64,000 nt of DNA from Gordionus sp. m RMFG-2023. Lineage: Eukaryota; Nematomorpha; Gordioida; Chordodea; Parachordodidae. Below the pieces are notes generated by a model, which had not been told where the DNA came from, did not search any database, and saw only the letters and a program-made list of their open reading frames with translations. Where the stretch lies: contig NC_088775.1 in assembly GCF_954871325.1 (NCBI RefSeq), positions 36,309,561 through 36,373,560 of the forward strand. Reading direction: 5' to 3'. Shown here one piece after another: positions 45,067-56,562 of this stretch (position 1 is the stretch's first letter; each line of letters begins with the position of its first letter). The position numbers were made by a program, and so were the translations under genes.

Positions 45067-48000
45067 TTCTCCCTCTTCTGATAATTTCATCGGAGAAGTA
45101 ATAGAGAGTTTGTTGTCCAAGTGGTTTATCGTTTTGGTAATCACGTTGTATCACAAATCATCATAACGTTGGCTTGTCCCAATCGTTGGTTTGTTTATAT
45201 CGATTTTGCACGTTGGCTTGTTTAAATCGCAAGCTTGATATCCTTATCGTAATTTGTCTCCATTAATCATAGCTTGTTTGATAGTACTCAGTTGTTATTA
45301 TTATCATAAATAAGTTGCGAATAATGAGAAATAATAGTTCATCATATTGGATATAAGAATAAATGAAGAATGATAAATCAATAAGATTGTTATATAATAT
45401 TTTCAGCGTTTTCTTTGCGTTTTAATATAAGCGTTTTAATATAAGCGTTTTAATATTTAATTTACTTTATGCAATTTAATATTTATTTTATATCTTAAGT
45501 TATATAGTCTTTTAAATAAACAGGTTTTTATTTTATTCGCACAGGTCTAGAAATAGGTGTTATTTCGTTATTATCAATAATTTTTATATTTTTGTCTACA
45601 CTTCCCTCCTTAAAAGAATCCTTAGAGTCATAGTTAATAATTGTGTTAAAACAGTTTCTAATTCTTATTTGATCTAAATGTCTCCTCAAAATACCTTTCT
45701 CAGTCTTAATTTGGAACATCATATCACTTTCTTTATATGTGATTATACCTTTACACCATTTATCATCACCTTGTACTATACCAAACAAAATCTGCTACGT
45801 TAAAAGTTCTATTTCGTGGTAAAGTAATGTTTATTTTATTCTCCTTCTCCTCCATCGGTTTTAATAAGTCCCATTTAATTCTAATATTTCGATTAAACAT
45901 TCTCTGAGATGGTGTAACTCCCGTAGTATCATTACGCGTATTTCTGTAATTAAATAAAAATTTGCTAAGTGCAATATCTGGGTCAATTTTAATATTCCTT
46001 TTCATATGTGTTTTGAACGTTCTAACCATGCGTTCTACCTGGCCATTGGATTGCTGGTGATAAGCAGATGTAAGCACATGTTTAATACCAAAATTGTTGC
46101 AAAATTTTTCAAAATCGTTACTCGTAAAGTTAGTGCCGTTATCAGTAACTATGGTTTCAGGTATTCCATATAGCAAAATAGTTTTAAAGATTTCTTTTAA
46201 AGTAACGTCAGTCGTAATATTTTTAACAGGAATAATAATTGGAAATTTGCTGTAGGCATCGACTATTATCAACCAATTTTTTGTGAAAAACGGACCCGCA
46301 TAATCTATGTGTATCCTTTCAAACGGTTTGGTTGCCGAAACCCATGGTTTTTGTATCTTTATAGGATTATCGTGATATATATTACAATCGTCACAACTTT
46401 TCACTTCCATAACTATATCATTATTTATACCAGGCACCACATGTACTCTTTGGCTAAGGATTTGATTTTTCCTGCCCCCAAGTGGCCTTCATGTAATGAC
46501 TTTAGTAAATTTTTTCTCATAGAAGACGGAATTATGATTTTATTGCTTTTGTAAAGACAATCCTTAATTATACTTATTTCCAATTCAATGTTTTTATAAA
46601 TATTATTCACAATAGGCCTGTTGTTATTAATATCACTTATGACTTGTTTTAATTCTATATCTTTCAAAGTTTCATCACGAATTTGATCAAAGTTAATAGG
46701 TAAATCCTCATATTCATTTATTATGGTTACATTATCAATAGTTTCATCACGACATTCTTGTGGTAATCTCGAAAGGCAATCAGGAACAACATTATATTTA
46801 CCGGCTTTATACTTTATATTAAAATCATATCCTCCTAATGTAATATTCCACTTTTGGAGTCTTAACGACATGGTGCTGTTATCCTTAAGACCCTTGGTAA
46901 AGATGTGAACTAGAGGCTTAGTAATAATAGTAAATTTTGTGCCTATTAAGTATTCCTGGAATCTCTTTATAGCGAACATTATAGCGAGAGCCTCACGCTC
47001 AATATTGGTATAGTTCAATTCAGATTTTAATAAAGTTCTCGACGCGAAAGCTATAGGTTTTTTTTACCATCTTTTTCAATATGAAATAGTACAGCTCCTA
47101 AACCACATTTTGATGCGTCAGTGGCTATTCCTATAGGTAATTCAGGGTTAAAATATGTCAAAGCAGGTGGAAGACTAATTAACTTCTATGTCATTAAAAC
47201 TTTTAGAGTGTTCAAGGTTCCAAGCCCATTTTTCTTTGTTGACAATCTTGTAAAGAGGATCGGCAATTTCCGCAAAATTGTTCAAAAATTTTCTATAGTA
47301 GCCAGCCATTCCTAGAAATGTTGATAATTCAGCAGCTGATTTTGGTTCTAGCATATTAATTATTGCTTCAATTTTGTCGTGATTAGGATGAATCCCCTTA
47401 GCGTCAATATCATGACCCAGGAACCTCACTTTGTTTTTAAAGAACACACTTTTATTGAAGTTAGGTATTAGCCCAAACGATGATATTCTATCAAACACTT
47501 TTTTTATGTTGTTAAGGTGGGCTTCATCGTTTTTTCCAGTTATAAGTAAATCATCAATATAAAATATGACGTCATCCATATCACCGAAGATCTGATCCAT
47601 AATCTGTTGAAAAATTGCAGATGAGGTCTTAAGCCCAAAAGGAAGTCTAGTAAATTGGTAATATCCCTTGTGCGTAGATATGGTTAAAATATTTCTGCAA
47701 TTTTTATCAATTGGTATCTGTAAGAAAGCATTTTTAAAGTCAATCTTCGTAAATTTCTTTCCTTCTGAAAGTTTAGCAATTAGATCATTGATTCGTGGTA
47801 GAGGGTATCTAAAATCTTCTAGAGCTGGGTTTACAGTGTCCTTAAAATCAGCACAAAGCCTAATGCTCCCATCATCTTTGTAGACAGCGGTAACAGGACT
47901 TGCCCATCGGACATCATTCACCGGCTCAATTATTTTATCATGTATCCATTTTTTGAGTTCATTACTAACAAGATCAATTTTTGAATAAGGGATACGTCTA

Positions 48001-48115
48001 GGCGGTATAATTTTAGGTTGGGCATCACTTCTTAAATGTAACTTGACACTTGCTTTGTTGATTGGCCCATTAGTTAATTTCGATTCACACTCTTTAATCA
48101 ATTTTTTTATACAAA

Positions 48116-48328
48116 TTAATTCAATGAAATCTCTATCGCTGTAGATATAATGTTCCCATGTAGCAACTCAAAACAATTAATCATATCTCTTAAATTCATG
48201 TATTCAAACAACACGTCCTCCGTACCATTTATTCTAGAAAAATTAACGTCACAATTGAAAGTTAGGTCGAAAAGGATGTCGTAAATTGAAATATGGTGGG
48301 GAATATTAATGATCTTGAAAGAGAACAT
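48116..48328 (-). CDS. RRM-like small ORF in the Gypsy-2 leader
   Basis: Relative of 14601-14837: FSFKIINIPHHISIYDILFD, a Cys-Asp-Val strand (NCDVNF), EDVLFEYMNLRDMINCFELL and HGNI. It lies about 130 bp inside the primer-binding site. The two proteins differ at about half of positions, yet the hydrophobic pattern is kept, which suggests selection during the family's active life. The last strand of the motif seen in Gypsy-1 is not preserved. The function is unknown; single-stranded RNA binding is inference from the fold pattern only. Confidence 0.5.
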   Translation of the reverse strand: MFSFKIINIPHHISIYDILFDLTFNCDVNFSRINGTEDVLFEYMNLRDMINCFELLHGNIISTAIEISLN

Positions 48329-48456
48329 AATGTAAAAAAATGAATTTACTTTTCAATCTTCTTCTATATATAGGGAGAGGAAAAAAAAATTTATTATTAT
48401 TTTTTTTTAAAAAAAGAAAAACATTATTTTAATTAGGTGAGAATTTTTTTCCTATA

Positions 48457-48473
48457 ATGGACCCGGAGCACCA
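48457..48473 (-). promoter_or_regulatory. Gypsy-2 tRNA primer-binding site
   Basis: On the element strand TGGTGCTCCGGGTCC abuts the LTR with no spacer. It is complementary to a tRNA 3' end reading GGACCCGGAGCACCA. The tRNA identity cannot be stated from the window. Confidence 0.8.
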
Positions 48474-48756
48474 TGCAAAATAACATGATAAAGTGCATAA
48501 AAGTAAAAAACGTGTTTATTTATATTTAACTTTATTATTACTATCTATTCCATTTCATACATCGTTTATATACATTTTTATAAATCTAAATTAGAATACA
48601 AACGAAAAACAAAAAAGTAAAAATATTATAAAATATAAAAAGTAAGGTTACGCCGAAAGTTATAAAAATAAGGTTACGCCGTACATATAATAAAGTTATT
48701 ACAAAAAATAATAAAAAATTAGATTACAAAAAAAATATAATTAGAATAACTCAACA
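48474..48756 (-). repeat. Gypsy-2 LTR (5' LTR in element orientation)
   Basis: 283 bp, partner of 44786-45066. On the element strand it is followed immediately by the primer-binding site. Confidence 0.95.
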
Positions 48757-49743
48757 CTACAAAATAAGAACCAGAGTGATATCATGAAAGCAAATAAGAT
48801 TTTATATATTATTGTCGCACCATCTCTAGTTGGTATATTATATCTTAAAATAATAATAGTTTGTAATAATATTAAAAATATATTCGTATTAAAAATTTAA
48901 CTCAAATCTATATTACGAAGATGAAAAAAATAGCTTCCTAAAAACACGTAAAAAAGAGAAGAAAAGATATCTAATTTATTACATCCATTGTAGGATGAAT
49001 AATAATACGCTTAATTTAATCTTATATTTATTATCAAAAAGTAAAATTTTAAAATATTAACTGTAATATATAACCTGTCAGATACGTCTGTAAAATTGGC
49101 ATTTTACCTAATATTTTATGAAAAATTATATATAATAGAGGATTATAAACTATATGTCTACTTTTTATAAATAAATCTCTTATACTTATTTGGATTTGGA
49201 CCTTGAAAATAATTTTAGGAAGAGACATGATAATTTAATTTAAAAATCAATAATATAGTTGATTAGTGATTTTAAACTCGGCTAAAATATTAAATTCTTA
49301 ATTTTCAATTAATAAATAATTATATTTATTTAATTAGGGTTATATAATTAGGGTTATATAATAATTTAAATAATAAAAGTCAATTAAGCTTCAACTGTTA
49401 ATGCTAAATTAATATTTAGTGAGTGATATTGTTATTTTTAATATAGAATTTGATTGCAAGCTGACATAGTATAATTTATATGTAATAATCTAATCTAATA
49501 ATTAAAATAGTATTCATTTAATAAAAATTAAGATAGTCTTATTAATTTTTTAATAAAATTAAATCTATATATTACTCAATAGAATTATAAGTGAAATTAT
49601 TCAGAAGGCAATTAAAAACATTTATTTTTAGCTCAAGGGGATATTAAGGAACCATTAAAAGAAAATTTGCTTCAGGGGGATATTCAAACTTTTCAGGGCT
49701 CGAGCCCCTGCGCCCCCCCCCTAGTGACGCCACTGGATGACAT

Positions 49744-50690
49744 CGGATAATTATAATATAGATAGAAAGAAAATAAAATTAAAAAAATAAATGTATATTA
49801 AAAATTATACTAACTAGTGATAGAAATAAAATTGTATCTAAATATCACGAGAGATATTCTTTGTCTAGGATATAAATTTTCTTAAAGATCTCCAGTGATT
49901 GTTGTTAGCTTTTTACCTAAAATCTTTAAAAATAGGATCGTTTTTTGGCCGAAGTTCCCTAATTTAGTAGTAGTGAAGGGTTAAAAAAGTCGTTTCCTAA
50001 TTGGGAATATTTGTTGCGTTTGGATGATTCGGCAATCGCAATGGATGCGTATTATGCGTTCAATTTTACAAACGCATTTAGACAGGTATAATCTCATACC
50101 AAAGATTGCCCTTTGAAAAAGGTGTAAGAGTTATCAAAGATATCAAACTTATACCAATATATCATATAAATCCATACCCAATTTATATATATATCAAATC
50201 CATACATTAAATCAAAAATAACTATCCACACATGTCCATCACTTTAAAAACCCAAAATGTATAATTATATAACAAATATTTTATTATAAAAATCCACTTC
50301 TATATATATTTTCATAAATCCTCAATTACACAAATTTATATCTTAATCACACTTACAATCACCAATCTAATATTTTTCTAACCCTATATTTAAATATATA
50401 TCCCTGCTCATTATAATCCCCAACATTTAAATATTCGGCAATCTTTTCTGTCCTGCATTACGTGAGGTCTGTTTTCCGAATGATGGAAACCTATTCGCCA
50501 TTCAATGAGTCTTAAGACCTACCAAATAATAAGACAATAACTTATTGTCAAACATTGGATGTAAAAATGTAAATTCATATTATACCACAAATATTATTGT
50601 CTTAAATGTGCCAAAATGAAACAAATGTCATTAACCCTTAACAGTAAGGCCTTTTTAAAGTAATATATAATTATTATACCTTATATATAT
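49744..50690. other. AT-rich spacer, nothing recognised
   Basis: There is a long run of AT-rich sequence with short frames only. TATATATCAAATCCATAC-like phrases repeat near 50170-50215. I cannot assign it to any element. Confidence 0.4.
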
Positions 50691-50721
50691 AATAAATTCA
50701 TAATTTTATTTTTATTTGCAG

Positions 50722-51063
50722 TAAAATTATGATTTTTATTTCTAATTGTATCTATATCTTTAGAAATATTCTTCAAACTTTCTCTAATTTCATTTATATC
50801 ATTTGAAATTACACATTCATTTTCATTTCTTTTAACATTGTTAGTAACATCATGATCTTTTACAACCTGTTTATTAATCACAATTTCATATATTTTCTCT
50901 TTAATTTCACTCATAAATGAATTTAAACTATCAGATGTTACTAACAATGTTAAAAGAAATAAAAATGAATGTATAATTTCAAATGATATAAAAGAAATTA
51001 GAGAAAGTTTGAAGAATATTTCTAAAGATATAGATACAATTAGAAATAAAAATCATAATTTTA
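50722..51063. repeat. Inverted duplication (123-bp arms, 96-bp spacer)
   Basis: The left arm 50722-50844 and right arm 50941-51063 are reverse complements with about four mismatches (for example at the GAATGTGTAAT/GAATGTATAAT position). The right arm encodes part of the coiled-coil-like region (IKEIRESLKNISKDIDTIRN) upstream of a Gag zinc knuckle. The left arm encodes the same on the minus strand. The few differences indicate a young event. Confidence 0.9.
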
Positions 51064-53244
51064 GTGAAAATTATGATATTTGTGGCCGAAGGGGTCTTAT
51101 TGGGAAAAATTGTTTTTCGCATGAGTGAAAAAGTATGAAAATGTTAATGTAAAATTTAATGAAAAAAATGATATAATTTGTCATCGATGTGGTTTTACAG
51201 GTCATCTAAAGAAAAATTGCATGGTAAAAGAAGCCAATTTTAAAGATGGTTTTCCAAAGAGACCACCGGTATAATCCAGTGATACGTAATATAAAAGATC
51301 AAATTCAAGTGAAAAAGATGTGAGCAATAAAGATAGTGACCGAATGTGTTTTAAATGTGAGAAAATGGGTCATGTGGCTATGAATTGTGTTCAATCCTTG
51401 AGTGAATTACAATGACTAAATGATTTGAAAGAGAATGATATAAAAATTGAAAAATCCTATATTAATAATAAAATTTGTAATATTTGTTAAAAATAATTCC
51501 GATATATTTAATAAAAAAATATGGATATTCAGAGGCCATTAAATTCAGAGTTGAATTTATGAATATTAATGATATGAATGGTAATCCAAATATTATAAAT
51601 ATATATCAGTTGATTAAAATGAATAAAATTTTAATGATTGAAAGAGAAATTAATCAGTGTTCATGTCCTCGTAAATATAAAATTTGATAGACAAAATATA
51701 GAAATGTTGTTTGACACTGGGGCAAGCATTTCAATAATGTCTAGAGCAAATCATTATAAATATTGGACTGAGGATACATTTGAGAAAAAAACAAAGTGTG
51801 TTTGACAATTTGATGGGTTTGAAATTGTGGTTTTTAGTAAAACCAAATTAAGTGTGATAATATATTATAACAAAATTTTTGATAAGGGTAACATATGGGA
51901 AGAAAAGTTTTATTTATTTTAAGCAATAGAGAAGACTATTTTAGTTTAAGAATTTTGTTATCAGTTAAAGAAAACATTTATTTTACTAGATTCATGTGAA
52001 TAATATCATGTGTCATGGTATTAGAAGGTTCAATGAAACACAATCTTTTGTGTAATTAATTTTAAAAAAATTTTTTTTTAATTTAAAGGGACATTGTTGT
52101 GAAACGATGTAAAATAAATTTTTTTTAAAATAATATGTGATAAAAAAAAACTTTAAATAAAAAGTTAGTGGACAATAAAAGATTTTAAACTTTGACCTTG
52201 TGGTGGAATTATGTAAAATAAAAGAGTTTAAAAAAAGGATGGAATGTGATGTGTTGATATTGTTTATAGTTTTAATAGTTATAATTATAAATTTATTATT
52301 TTTTCTATCCATCGGCACATCTTTATATTTTTTTTTGTAGCAAGAAATATGATTTTGGTGATATTATATATATAAATATGTTGTAGTTTCGTATTTTTGT
52401 TATGTGAGATATCTTTATATTTTTTTTTTGTGGTTCATATTATTTTTCTTAATTGATATAATGATATTTTATATATGTAGTTTTAATAGTGATAATTATA
52501 AATTATTATTTTTTATCCCTATTCATATTCCTTTATTTCGTTTGTGGTCAATTGTTTATTTTATAATTGAAAATTACGAAAAGGAAAAAATAATTGTAAA
52601 GGATTGTTGAATCCAAATTTATATGTATTATGAAACAAAAAAAATTATCATTATTTATAATTTGCACGTCGAAAAAAGACAATTCAAGAGTTAAAAGTTG
52701 ATAATGTTAAAAGGTACGATTCGATAATTGACGAGGAAATGATAAATGTCTTAAAAGAATGATAATTATATGGTATTTGGGCTTTTGAAGGGTGGGCGTG
52801 TTGCAGATGTTTAATTAAAGAGGAAAATAAAAAATGTTTATTTATTTTCAAGAAATGTTAATCAGATTATTATTTTTTTTAGCCCAACTTGTTCCAAGGT
52901 GGGAGGAATATTATCTGATAGTAGAGTGTTTTGGATTAGGTTTAATTGCCTGGTGCCGGGAGCGTCTTCCTATAGAAAATTTGCAGTGTGAGGAGTAGTA
53001 TACTTTACTGTCAACCTGAGTTTTGTAAAGGTTGCACGAGTGTGGTGTGACCATATTACAGTAAGGATGGATCACTAATGATATCCTGAGTTCTCCGAGA
53101 GAGAGGTGTGTGACTCAGTTTTGACAGATCGTTATTGATAAAATGAAATTGGTAAGTTCCTCTGATTGCGGGTTCGAAATTCGACTGGTACCAATAGTGA
53201 AAAGACTCAGTTTTGAATATTTAGGTGTGGTAAGGGCGTTAATT
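50941..53244 (+). mobile_element. Gag/protease relic (copy 2) with a possible LTR
   Basis: Relative of 27.0-29.7 kb. There is a coiled-coil-like stretch (about 50.95-51.06 kb), zinc knuckles CHRCGFTGHLKKNC (about 51.18 kb) and CFKCEKMGHVAMNC (about 51.35 kb), and a protease signature MLFDTGASISIMS (about 51.70 kb) followed by FDGFEIVVF (about 51.81 kb). No reverse transcriptase was recognised. A purine run (AAGGTGGGAGGAA, about 52.90 kb) precedes GC-richer sequence at 52.91-53.24 kb that could be the start of a 3' LTR, cut by hAT-E copy 2. Broken, with several breaks. More decayed than copy 1. Confidence 0.6.
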
Positions 53245-53718
53245 CAGGCGCATACGCAGGAATTTGGTCTGGGGGGGGGGGGGGGATAGTAAAATTTTTT
53301 AAGAAATATTTGTTATTTAAAAATATTAAGCATAAATTTATTAAGACTAATAACTTTTCTTATAAACAATTCTAAATAAATGTGAATTACAAAAAAAATT
53401 ATAAACCGGCATTACTATAAAATAAATGTGAATTATAAAATATAAAGTGAATATAACCACGATATGAATCACCTAAATGACCTAAAATTGAAATTTGAAT
53501 TTTTTGGGCCTTTAAAATTTTTATATAAAGTATAAAAAATTTAAATGTTGGAAATATAAATTAATACACAAAAGGTTTCTTAGGAATAATTGTATTTTGT
53601 ATGTTTTGAGCTAATTTTTCAATTATCTATCCTTGCTAGGCGTTAATTGTCTATGAATATTCAAAAGATCCAAATCATTCATTCTACTTTCAGAATTTGT
53701 ATTTCATAGGTAAATTTT

Positions 53719-54076
53719 CAGAGACTTACAGGCCGGGCTCCTGGGCCGGACCGTATTATAATTTTTTCAAACATACCCGGTCCGGGCCCGAAATTTTTTT
53801 AAAAAAAAACACCCAGGCTGGGCCTAAAAATTTTTTTAAAAAAAATATCAGGGCCGAGCTGTATATTTTAAAACTAAATATTTGAAATCGCCATTATTAG
53901 CTAAATTAATAATAAATATAATTTATTTTAAAATAATTCGGGCTGGGCCTGAAGATTTTATTTTCAAATAAACCGGGCGGGGCCTGAAAATTTTTATAAA
54001 AAAAAACCCAGGCCGAAAGAAATTTTTAAAAAAAATCCGGGCCGTGTCCTGAAAATGGTACCTCTGCAGGGCTCTG
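53719..54076. mobile_element. GC-rich MITE inside hAT-E copy 2
   Basis: The ends CAGAGACTTACAGGCC and CTGCAGGGCTCTG form an imperfect inverted repeat. The interior has GGGCCGGACCG, CCGGTCCGGGCCCG and similar blocks. It is at the same site as the 38422-38617 MITE (AAGAAGAATAA on the transposase strand), so it was present before the two hAT-E copies separated. It is longer than the copy 1 relative. Confidence 0.75.
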
Positions 54077-54122
54077 TTATTCTTCTTAAAAAAGAGAATG
54101 TTTATGGGAAGATTTGCTAATA

Positions 54123-55320
54123 CAGTATTAATATGATTTGTTGTAACACATTTTCATAATGTGAAAAAACATTCTTATATAGTGAAATAACTTTCCATAA
54201 TTATTGTAAAAACATTTTGATAAAATTTTTGATATAAATTTTTTTAATTTTTTTTAATAATAAGAGTTTTTAAACTTTAATGAAGATTTACGTCAAAGTT
54301 ATATATCGAATATAATTTTTTTATGTTTTGGACCCAAGTTTAAGTGGGAAAATGAGAATAAAAATATTCTAAGATTTTTAAAATAATTTTTTTTTTAAAT
54401 GCACATTATAAATTTATTTAAATTAAAGTATTATTACAATATATTAATGTTACTTTTAGTTATCTAAAGAATGGAAATCGGGATAAGAAATTTGATAATT
54501 TCTTAATAAACATAAGTGAAAGAAAATTCGAATTTAGGGTTTTCAGATAATTCTTATTTTTTTTTGGTTTTAAAATTAAATAAAATTTAAAATTTCCGAA
54601 AATGACGCATACCAAAAATCATCGAGATGTGCCACCAACCATTCCATAACGGAAACCCCGACACTTCAGTTTAACTTTCCGTAATTATTGTAAAAACTTG
54701 TTGAGAATTACATCCTTTTTTAAAAAAACTTTAAAAACGAAAGAAAATTTTGAGAATTTTTAAAAACTTCCGGTAATTAACTTAAATTAAAACCTATAAT
54801 AATTCTTTCTTAAATTTGCGACAATTTTAATTTTAAACTTCTATATTTTATAATTTATAATTATTTTTTTTTAAACTATATTTCCATTTTTTTAAATGTC
54901 AAATTTTACTATCGCTTGTATTTTGAATCTATCTCCAGTTTCAGGTTTGTTAATATAATATTCTATTATTTACTAACCTTATATATATCTTTTAAAATTC
55001 TTATTTTTCCACTTAAACTTATCTCCAAAACATAAAAAACTATATTCGATTCATAACTTTGACGTTAGTCTTCATTAAAGTTTAAGAACTTTATTATTAA
55101 AAATTTTTTATGAATTCTCATTTTTCCACTTAAACTTGTGTCCAAAAAAAACTATTTGATTCATAACTTTGATGTTAGTCTTCATTAAAGTTTAAAAACT
55201 TTTAAAAATTTTATCAAAATTTTTTAAAAAAATTTAATTTATATCAAAATGTTTTTTACAATAATTGTGGAAAGTTATTTAACTATATAAGATTGTTTTT
55301 TCACATTATGAAAATGTGTG
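54123..55320. mobile_element. Tc1-like long-TIR element, copy 2 (no transposase)
   Basis: It starts CAGTATTAATATGATTTG after TA (54121-54122). The first about 530 bp parallel 29903-30450 closely. The right part parallels the other inverted repeat but contains a roughly 115-bp duplicated segment (TTTTTCCACTTAAACTT at about 55003 and 55121). It lacks the last about 30 bp. The DDE region is absent. It is inserted in hAT-E copy 2, at a site that copy 1 shows empty near 38375-38385. Confidence 0.85.
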
Positions 55321-55399
55321 TATATATAACCATTTTAATATATGAATATAATCTAAAATGTGTTTGAAGTAATGCAAAGCACCCATAGCATTTTTGGGA

Positions 55400-56092
55400 C
55401 TGTATCAACCATAGTTAATTTTTTAATCATAGTTACTCAGCTAATAAGGCATCATAAGATACTTTAACATCTTCATGATAAAAATCTAACGAATATATTT
55501 TTTTTTGTATCACCATCTGAAAAAGGTTGGAAAGACTTTTGTGGAAGTAATATCTGCAGATTTGTAAGTGCTGTTGATTAAAAACCATTAATTTATTTGG
55601 GTTATAAATGTATCTAAGAGAGGGGACATTTGTTTTATAATACTCTTCTACTGATCCTATATTAATGTTGTGACGATGAGTTTGCTTGCTGCAAGTCGAG
55701 GGGGACAAATTTTAAACACGTAATAGCTCTGCTTTTAACTCAACAATAACATATAAAATATGTTCTTCATCAACATTAGCTCTAATTTTCTAGAGCTTTC
55801 TATTTTCATCTTCTTAATCAAGTCATTGTCATGTTTTTGTTACATAAAATAGTTGTATAATTAAACAACACATTCTAATGAGAAAAAAAGATTTGAAATA
55901 AGTATTGAATCCAATAATTTTCTTGCTTCTGAGGAAATATTTCTTTCAAGCCATTGTGATATTTCAGTAATAGCATCAATAATCGGCTCTTCTAACTCCA
56001 TAAAAGCTGTTATGCTTGATGTCGGAGACTCGATCTCGTTGGACAAGCTTGCAATATCTTTCTTCCTGTTGGACAAGGAGTTTCAGAGATAA
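55400..56092 (-). pseudogene. hAT-E transposase remnant (copy 2)
   Basis: Minus strand: MSNRKKDIASLSNEIESPTS followed by SITAFMELEEPIIDAITEIS (56076-55960) and ARKLLDSILISNLFFSLECV (about 55870-55930). After a damaged stretch come CSKQTHRHNINIGSVEEYYK (about 55645-55700), YIYNPNKLMVFNQQHLQICR and FYHEDVKVSYDALLAE (55433-55490). QTHR.N....EEYY is a hallmark of DUF4371-type hAT proteins. It ends with a stop at 55433, and further C-terminal codons lie beyond the Tc1-like insertion (53640-53700, DLLNIH-like). It is better preserved than copy 1 in this part. Confidence 0.8.
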
Positions 56093-56399
56093 TTTTTATT
56101 TGACTATAAATTTCGATAAATAATACGCCACTAAAATTTGAAAATAGTAGGTAAATTACGCCAAGGAAAACTTGAAATAAAAATTAATTGATAAAATAAC
56201 TTAATAGATGAATGTGATAAATAAATGTAATTAAATATATATATGAGATAGGAATAAATATTAACAAATATAAATTAATATTAACAATAATATTTTTGAA
56301 AAATATAATCCGGCATCTGCATTTTTTGGCTTTGCGGAAGTGGGAAGGGGTGGGGATTTGTTCCCCTGCCCCCCCGCTGCATACGCGCCTGTATTAATT

Positions 56400-56562
56400 A
56401 GTTTATTAACTTATCAGAAGAGAGGCGAGATAAAATAAAAGCTGCTAGTGATCTAAATATATATATTTAAATTTCTATATTTTCTTTAAAATTTTATAAA
56501 AACATTTTTAATTAATCAAAAATATATTTTTTTAAGCTAAATATTATCTATCGACATATATA
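56400..56562. other. Right flank of hAT-E copy 2
   Basis: AT-rich. TTATCAGAAGAGAGGCGAGATAA-like sequence at 56413-56435 may be the continuation of the LTR-like region cut at 53244, but I cannot confirm it. Confidence 0.3.

Larger units (their letters stand above)
44786..48756 (-). mobile_element. Ty3/Gypsy LTR retrotransposon (Gypsy-2), young copy
   Basis: Flanked by the 5-bp duplication CTACA (44781-44785, 48757-48761). The LTRs (281 and 283 bp) start TGCAAAATAAC and end AACTCAACA on the plus strand. Primer-binding site TGGTGCTCCGGGTCC directly inside the right LTR, and polypurine tract CAGAAGAGGGAGAA inside the left one (element strand). Parts in element order: RRM-like frame (48116-48328), reverse transcriptase with FYIDDLLITGKND (about 47.2-48.1 kb), RNase H and integrase zinc region (about 46.4-47.0 kb), integrase core with HIDYAGPFF, VTDNGTNF and NGQVERMV (about 45.8-46.4 kb), and a C-terminal chromatin/DNA-binding-type end (about 45.5-45.8 kb). 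Internally incomplete and broken, about four breaks. LTR divergence of about 1-2% by eye means recent. Confidence 0.95.
43791..49735. mobile_element. Non-autonomous hAT transposon G, interrupted by Gypsy-2
   Basis: The left end is CAGGGGCGTCGCTAGCC. The right end, reverse-complemented, is CAGTGGCGTCAC. The 8-bp duplication GATGACAT is exact (43783-43790, 49736-49743). Without Gypsy-2 it is about 1.97 kb and contains no recognisable protein. GC-rich blocks lie at the ends (GCGGGCCTTCGGCCCGC at about 43876, GGGCTCGAGCCCCTGCG at about 49697). The rest is AT-rich. A fragment resembling its right end occurs inside piggyBac at about 11290-11376. Confidence 0.9.
53245..56391 (-). mobile_element. hAT transposon E, copy 2
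   Basis: The left end is CAGGCGCATACGCAGG. The right end, reverse-complemented, is CAGGCGCGTATGCAG (13 of 15 shared). The flanks CGTTAATT and TATTAATT are an imperfect 8-bp duplication. It is inverted relative to copy 1 and lacks the hAT-F insertion. Its own insertions are a MITE (53719-54076) and a Tc1-like element (54123-55320). G14 and C7 runs lie close to the ends. Confidence 0.85.

Noticed and set aside
53155-53190. GGGTTCGAAATTCGACTGG looks like a tRNA T-arm or pol III B box.
   Set aside because: No matching acceptor, D-arm or anticodon stem could be folded around it. More likely it is part of the LTR-like region before hAT-E copy 2.
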